DNA of 24,499 nucleotides, taken from positions 1-24,499 of the forward strand of contig JAZUKH010000275.1 of the NCBI GenBank assembly GCA_045643185.1, in the 5' to 3' direction. The DNA is from RGIG464 sp045643185 (GTDB taxonomy: Bacteria; Myxococcota_A; Bradymonadia; UBA4248). The translations under genes and the position numbers were made by a program. How positions within the stretch are numbered: the first letter of the stretch is position 1; each line of letters starts with the position of its first letter. Shown piece after piece: positions 23,097 to 24,499 of this stretch. The notes under the pieces are model-generated. The model was not told the DNA's origin. It searched no databases and was given only the letters and a program-made list of their open reading frames with translations.

Positions 23097-23636
23097 TTGA
23101 AACTGGATAAAATCTGCGCGATGAGCGTTCTTGCCGGATGCCTTATTGGTTGTACGCAAATGTACACGTTACCGGACCCGCCGCCGAAAGAGGAATGGGT
23201 GGCAGCCGAAGAAAAAGTCGAGAATCCTGAAGATGTGGCCCAGCGAGCCATTAATGCCAAGCGAGCCGCGATCCAGTGTTACGCGGCGCTTGCCTCGAAG
23301 AATTGGGACAAAGCTCTCGGTCTTATGAGTGAAGCGACAGTTTCGGCATTTGAAACCGCTTCTGAGGGTGCCGGTGCGATCGCCGTGTTTGAGAACGGTG
23401 TGTTGACATACGAAGGCGAAAAAACAGCCTTTGACCCGGTTGGTGATGTGTTTATTACTGGTCTGGCTGACATCCGTGATGAACTGGAAGGTCGCAAGGA
23501 CGTCGAAAATGCAACGCGTCACGTTTATTACGCGGTGGACGCCAATGGCAATGCACACGAAATCGTGTTCATTCTCGAAAATGACCAGTGGGTGTTAGAT
23601 CGCCCGGACATTTTTGCTCCGTTGATCAAGCCTTAA
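23097..23636 (+). CDS. Lipoprotein of unknown function
   Basis: This is a 179-residue lipoprotein. Its start is a TTG at 23097, chosen because GGGAG sits 6 bases before it. The next ATG (23121) would leave too short a signal. The signal peptide ends in LIGC, with Cys19 as the likely lipidated residue, and an LAGC at Cys15 is a second possibility. After a proline-rich spacer comes a helix (QRAINAKRAAIQCYAALASKN), then a domain ending YYAVDANGNAHEIVFILEN and DQWVLDRPDIF. This has the look of an NTF2-like fold as in DUF4878-type lipoproteins, though I do not recognise a specific family. It is anchored in the envelope. The next gene follows after 32 bp on the same strand. Confidence 0.85.
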   Translation: MKLDKICAMSVLAGCLIGCTQMYTLPDPPPKEEWVAAEEKVENPEDVAQRAINAKRAAIQCYAALASKNWDKALGLMSEATVSAFETASEGAGAIAVFENGVLTYEGEKTAFDPVGDVFITGLADIRDELEGRKDVENATRHVYYAVDANGNAHEIVFILENDQWVLDRPDIFAPLIKP

Positions 23637-23668
23637 CGCCGCCGATCGCAGCGGATGGGAGGGGAACG

Positions 23669-24295
23669 ATGCTCATAGATCGCTGTCTGCTGACAAAAAA
23701 TAAATCGACGAGCGAATGGATCGGCGTCATTGAAATCAAAAAACGTGAAGGCGAGCGTTGGCGCATGGCTGCGTGGCTCGCCACGTTCATCACGCTTTTT
23801 GAGGTGTTTCGCATTTCTCATTACAATTGGCTGAGCATTAGCGCCGCTGAATATGTCGGCCTTTTCTTTGCGGCTTTTGCAGCCATTTTCTTTTTTAGGC
23901 AGTCCTCGAAGTGTGCGACGATGCGTGAAGCCGTTTTTGTGGTTCCACCGGCTGTTCCCGTGTATGACGAGGTTGGTCAGACCATCGGTTTTCAGCGGAC
24001 GGTTCTGCTTCCACGTGATGGTTGCGACAAGGCGAAAGCGGATGCGTGGGAACGGTTTGAAGTTGATCGATTTACCCACGTCGTTTTTGGCATCATTGAA
24101 GTGCCCATGCCCGGTCGTCCCGGCGTCAGTATAGACGCCTACGCCGTTTATCTGGCGGAACAGGACGGTACGCCGCATGCCGTTGTGACCGGTTCTTACG
24201 ACAAGTATTCCACATTCACACTCGCCCGACGTCTCGCGGCACTCACGAAGTTGAAACTCATTGAAATGGGCAAAGGGCACCCGTTTGAAGGGTAG
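23669..24295 (+). CDS. Two-helix membrane protein of unknown function
   Basis: This is a 208-residue protein with a cytoplasmic N-terminus (about 30 residues), a membrane hairpin (about 33-50 and 60-77) and a soluble C-terminal domain of about 130 residues. That domain contains VIEVPMPGRPG-like turns, DAYAVYLAEQDGTPHAVVTG and a final helix (TLARRLAALTKLKLIEMG). Both chain ends would be cytosolic. I do not recognise the family. GGGAGGGG precedes the ATG at 23669 by 4 bases and fixes the start against an in-frame ATG at 23588 inside the previous gene. It is probably co-transcribed with the lipoprotein gene. The hairpin repeat at 24319 follows its stop. Confidence 0.82.
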   Translation: MLIDRCLLTKNKSTSEWIGVIEIKKREGERWRMAAWLATFITLFEVFRISHYNWLSISAAEYVGLFFAAFAAIFFFRQSSKCATMREAVFVVPPAVPVYDEVGQTIGFQRTVLLPRDGCDKAKADAWERFEVDRFTHVVFGIIEVPMPGRPGVSIDAYAVYLAEQDGTPHAVVTGSYDKYSTFTLARRLAALTKLKLIEMGKGHPFEG

Positions 24296-24318
24296 GTTGG
24301 AATGACCAGCCTCGTGTG

Positions 24319-24376
24319 GGGCCCTGCCAGGCGAAGGGGTAGCGGCGTATTTCGTAAGAAATAGCCGCGTAGGGGG
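24319..24376. repeat. Hairpin repeat, GGGGCCC family
   Basis: The head GGGGCCCTGCCAGGCGAAGG matches 14280 onward, except C to T at one base. The hairpin has the same GCGGC-G-TATT outer arm (24342-24351) and AATAGCCGC return arm (24360-24368), but only a short inner stem (TC with GA around GTAA). It sits between a gene end and an insertion-sequence end. Confidence 0.88.
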
Positions 24377-24389
24377 AGACGGAAAATTG

Positions 24390-24499
24390 TCAATCCAAAT
24401 GCATATTTGAGTAAACCATTTCCGGTGTCTTCCAACCAAGCACTTTTCGAGGTCTCCGGTTAATCTCTTCACAGACCTGTCTGATGTACCTGTCAGAGA
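24390..24499 (-). CDS. IS30-family transposase, C-terminal end (partial at window edge)
   Basis: The minus strand carries 36 codons ending in TGA at 24390-24392. The text INRRPRKVLGWKTPEMVY followed by SNMHLD is the typical C-terminal end of IS30-type DDE transposases (the NNRPRKxLGWKTP motif). The rest of the gene lies beyond base 24499. The left terminal repeat of the element should fall between the stop and about 24377, but its other end is not visible, so the boundary cannot be set. Confidence 0.9.
   Translation of the reverse strand, partial: SDRYIRQVCEEINRRPRKVLGWKTPEMVYSNMHLD

Overview
The window looks like a chromosomal segment of a Gram-negative bacterium, most likely a Myxococcota/Bradymonadota-type (former deltaproteobacterial) lineage. 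The reasons are a membrane-anchored Hanks-type Ser/Thr kinase, a lipoprotein ending in an AgmX/PglI-like domain, several lineage-specific secreted or lipoproteins, and ordinary housekeeping genes (truA, a XerD-like recombinase gene, orn, panD, lysC, hslO, proC). This placement is an inference from gene content. No rRNA or tRNA gene was found to test it.

Bases 1-4000 form a visibly AT-rich accessory island. It holds an EVE/PUA-like protein (608-1006, -), a large lipoprotein (1597-3234, -) and a small conserved protein (3472-3723, -). Between them lie palindromic GC-rich repeats, three 24-bp-spaced direct repeats, a promoter with a 20-bp spacer containing a dyad, and a nested inverted-repeat structure at 3360-3463. 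Bases 4047-5933 (+) encode a large secreted protein of unknown function.

Bases 5980-9660 hold truA-xerD (-) and orn (+), flanked by inverted copies of a twin-hairpin repeat, followed by the decayed 3' part of an AAA-ATPase/PD-(D/E)XK gene. Bases 9655-14228 (-) carry a membrane-anchored protein overlapping a calcineurin-like phosphoesterase gene, panD, a COG2509 flavoprotein and lysC. The last two are 7 bp apart and probably co-transcribed.

Bases 14376-22848 (-) carry hslO, a small-RNA candidate, a Ser/Thr kinase, proC, a 1357-residue repeat protein and a RelA/SpoT-fold protein with an N-terminal hydrophobic segment. The right end (+) has a lipoprotein gene and a two-helix membrane protein gene. 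It closes with a hairpin repeat and the 3' end of an IS30-family transposase gene that runs off the window.

The strongest candidate for something undescribed is the small RNA at about 15354-15531 (-). It has its own near-consensus promoter (TTGTCA, 17 bp, TATAAT), a 22-bp closing stem, an 87-nt loop almost without G that carries a perfect copy of the anti-Shine-Dalgarno sequence CCTCCTTT, and an intrinsic terminator. Other notable items are the exported-looking RelA/SpoT enzyme, the repeat protein with many basic-Ser motifs near a kinase gene, and a family of dispersed hairpins with a constant outer stem and variable but compensated inner stems.
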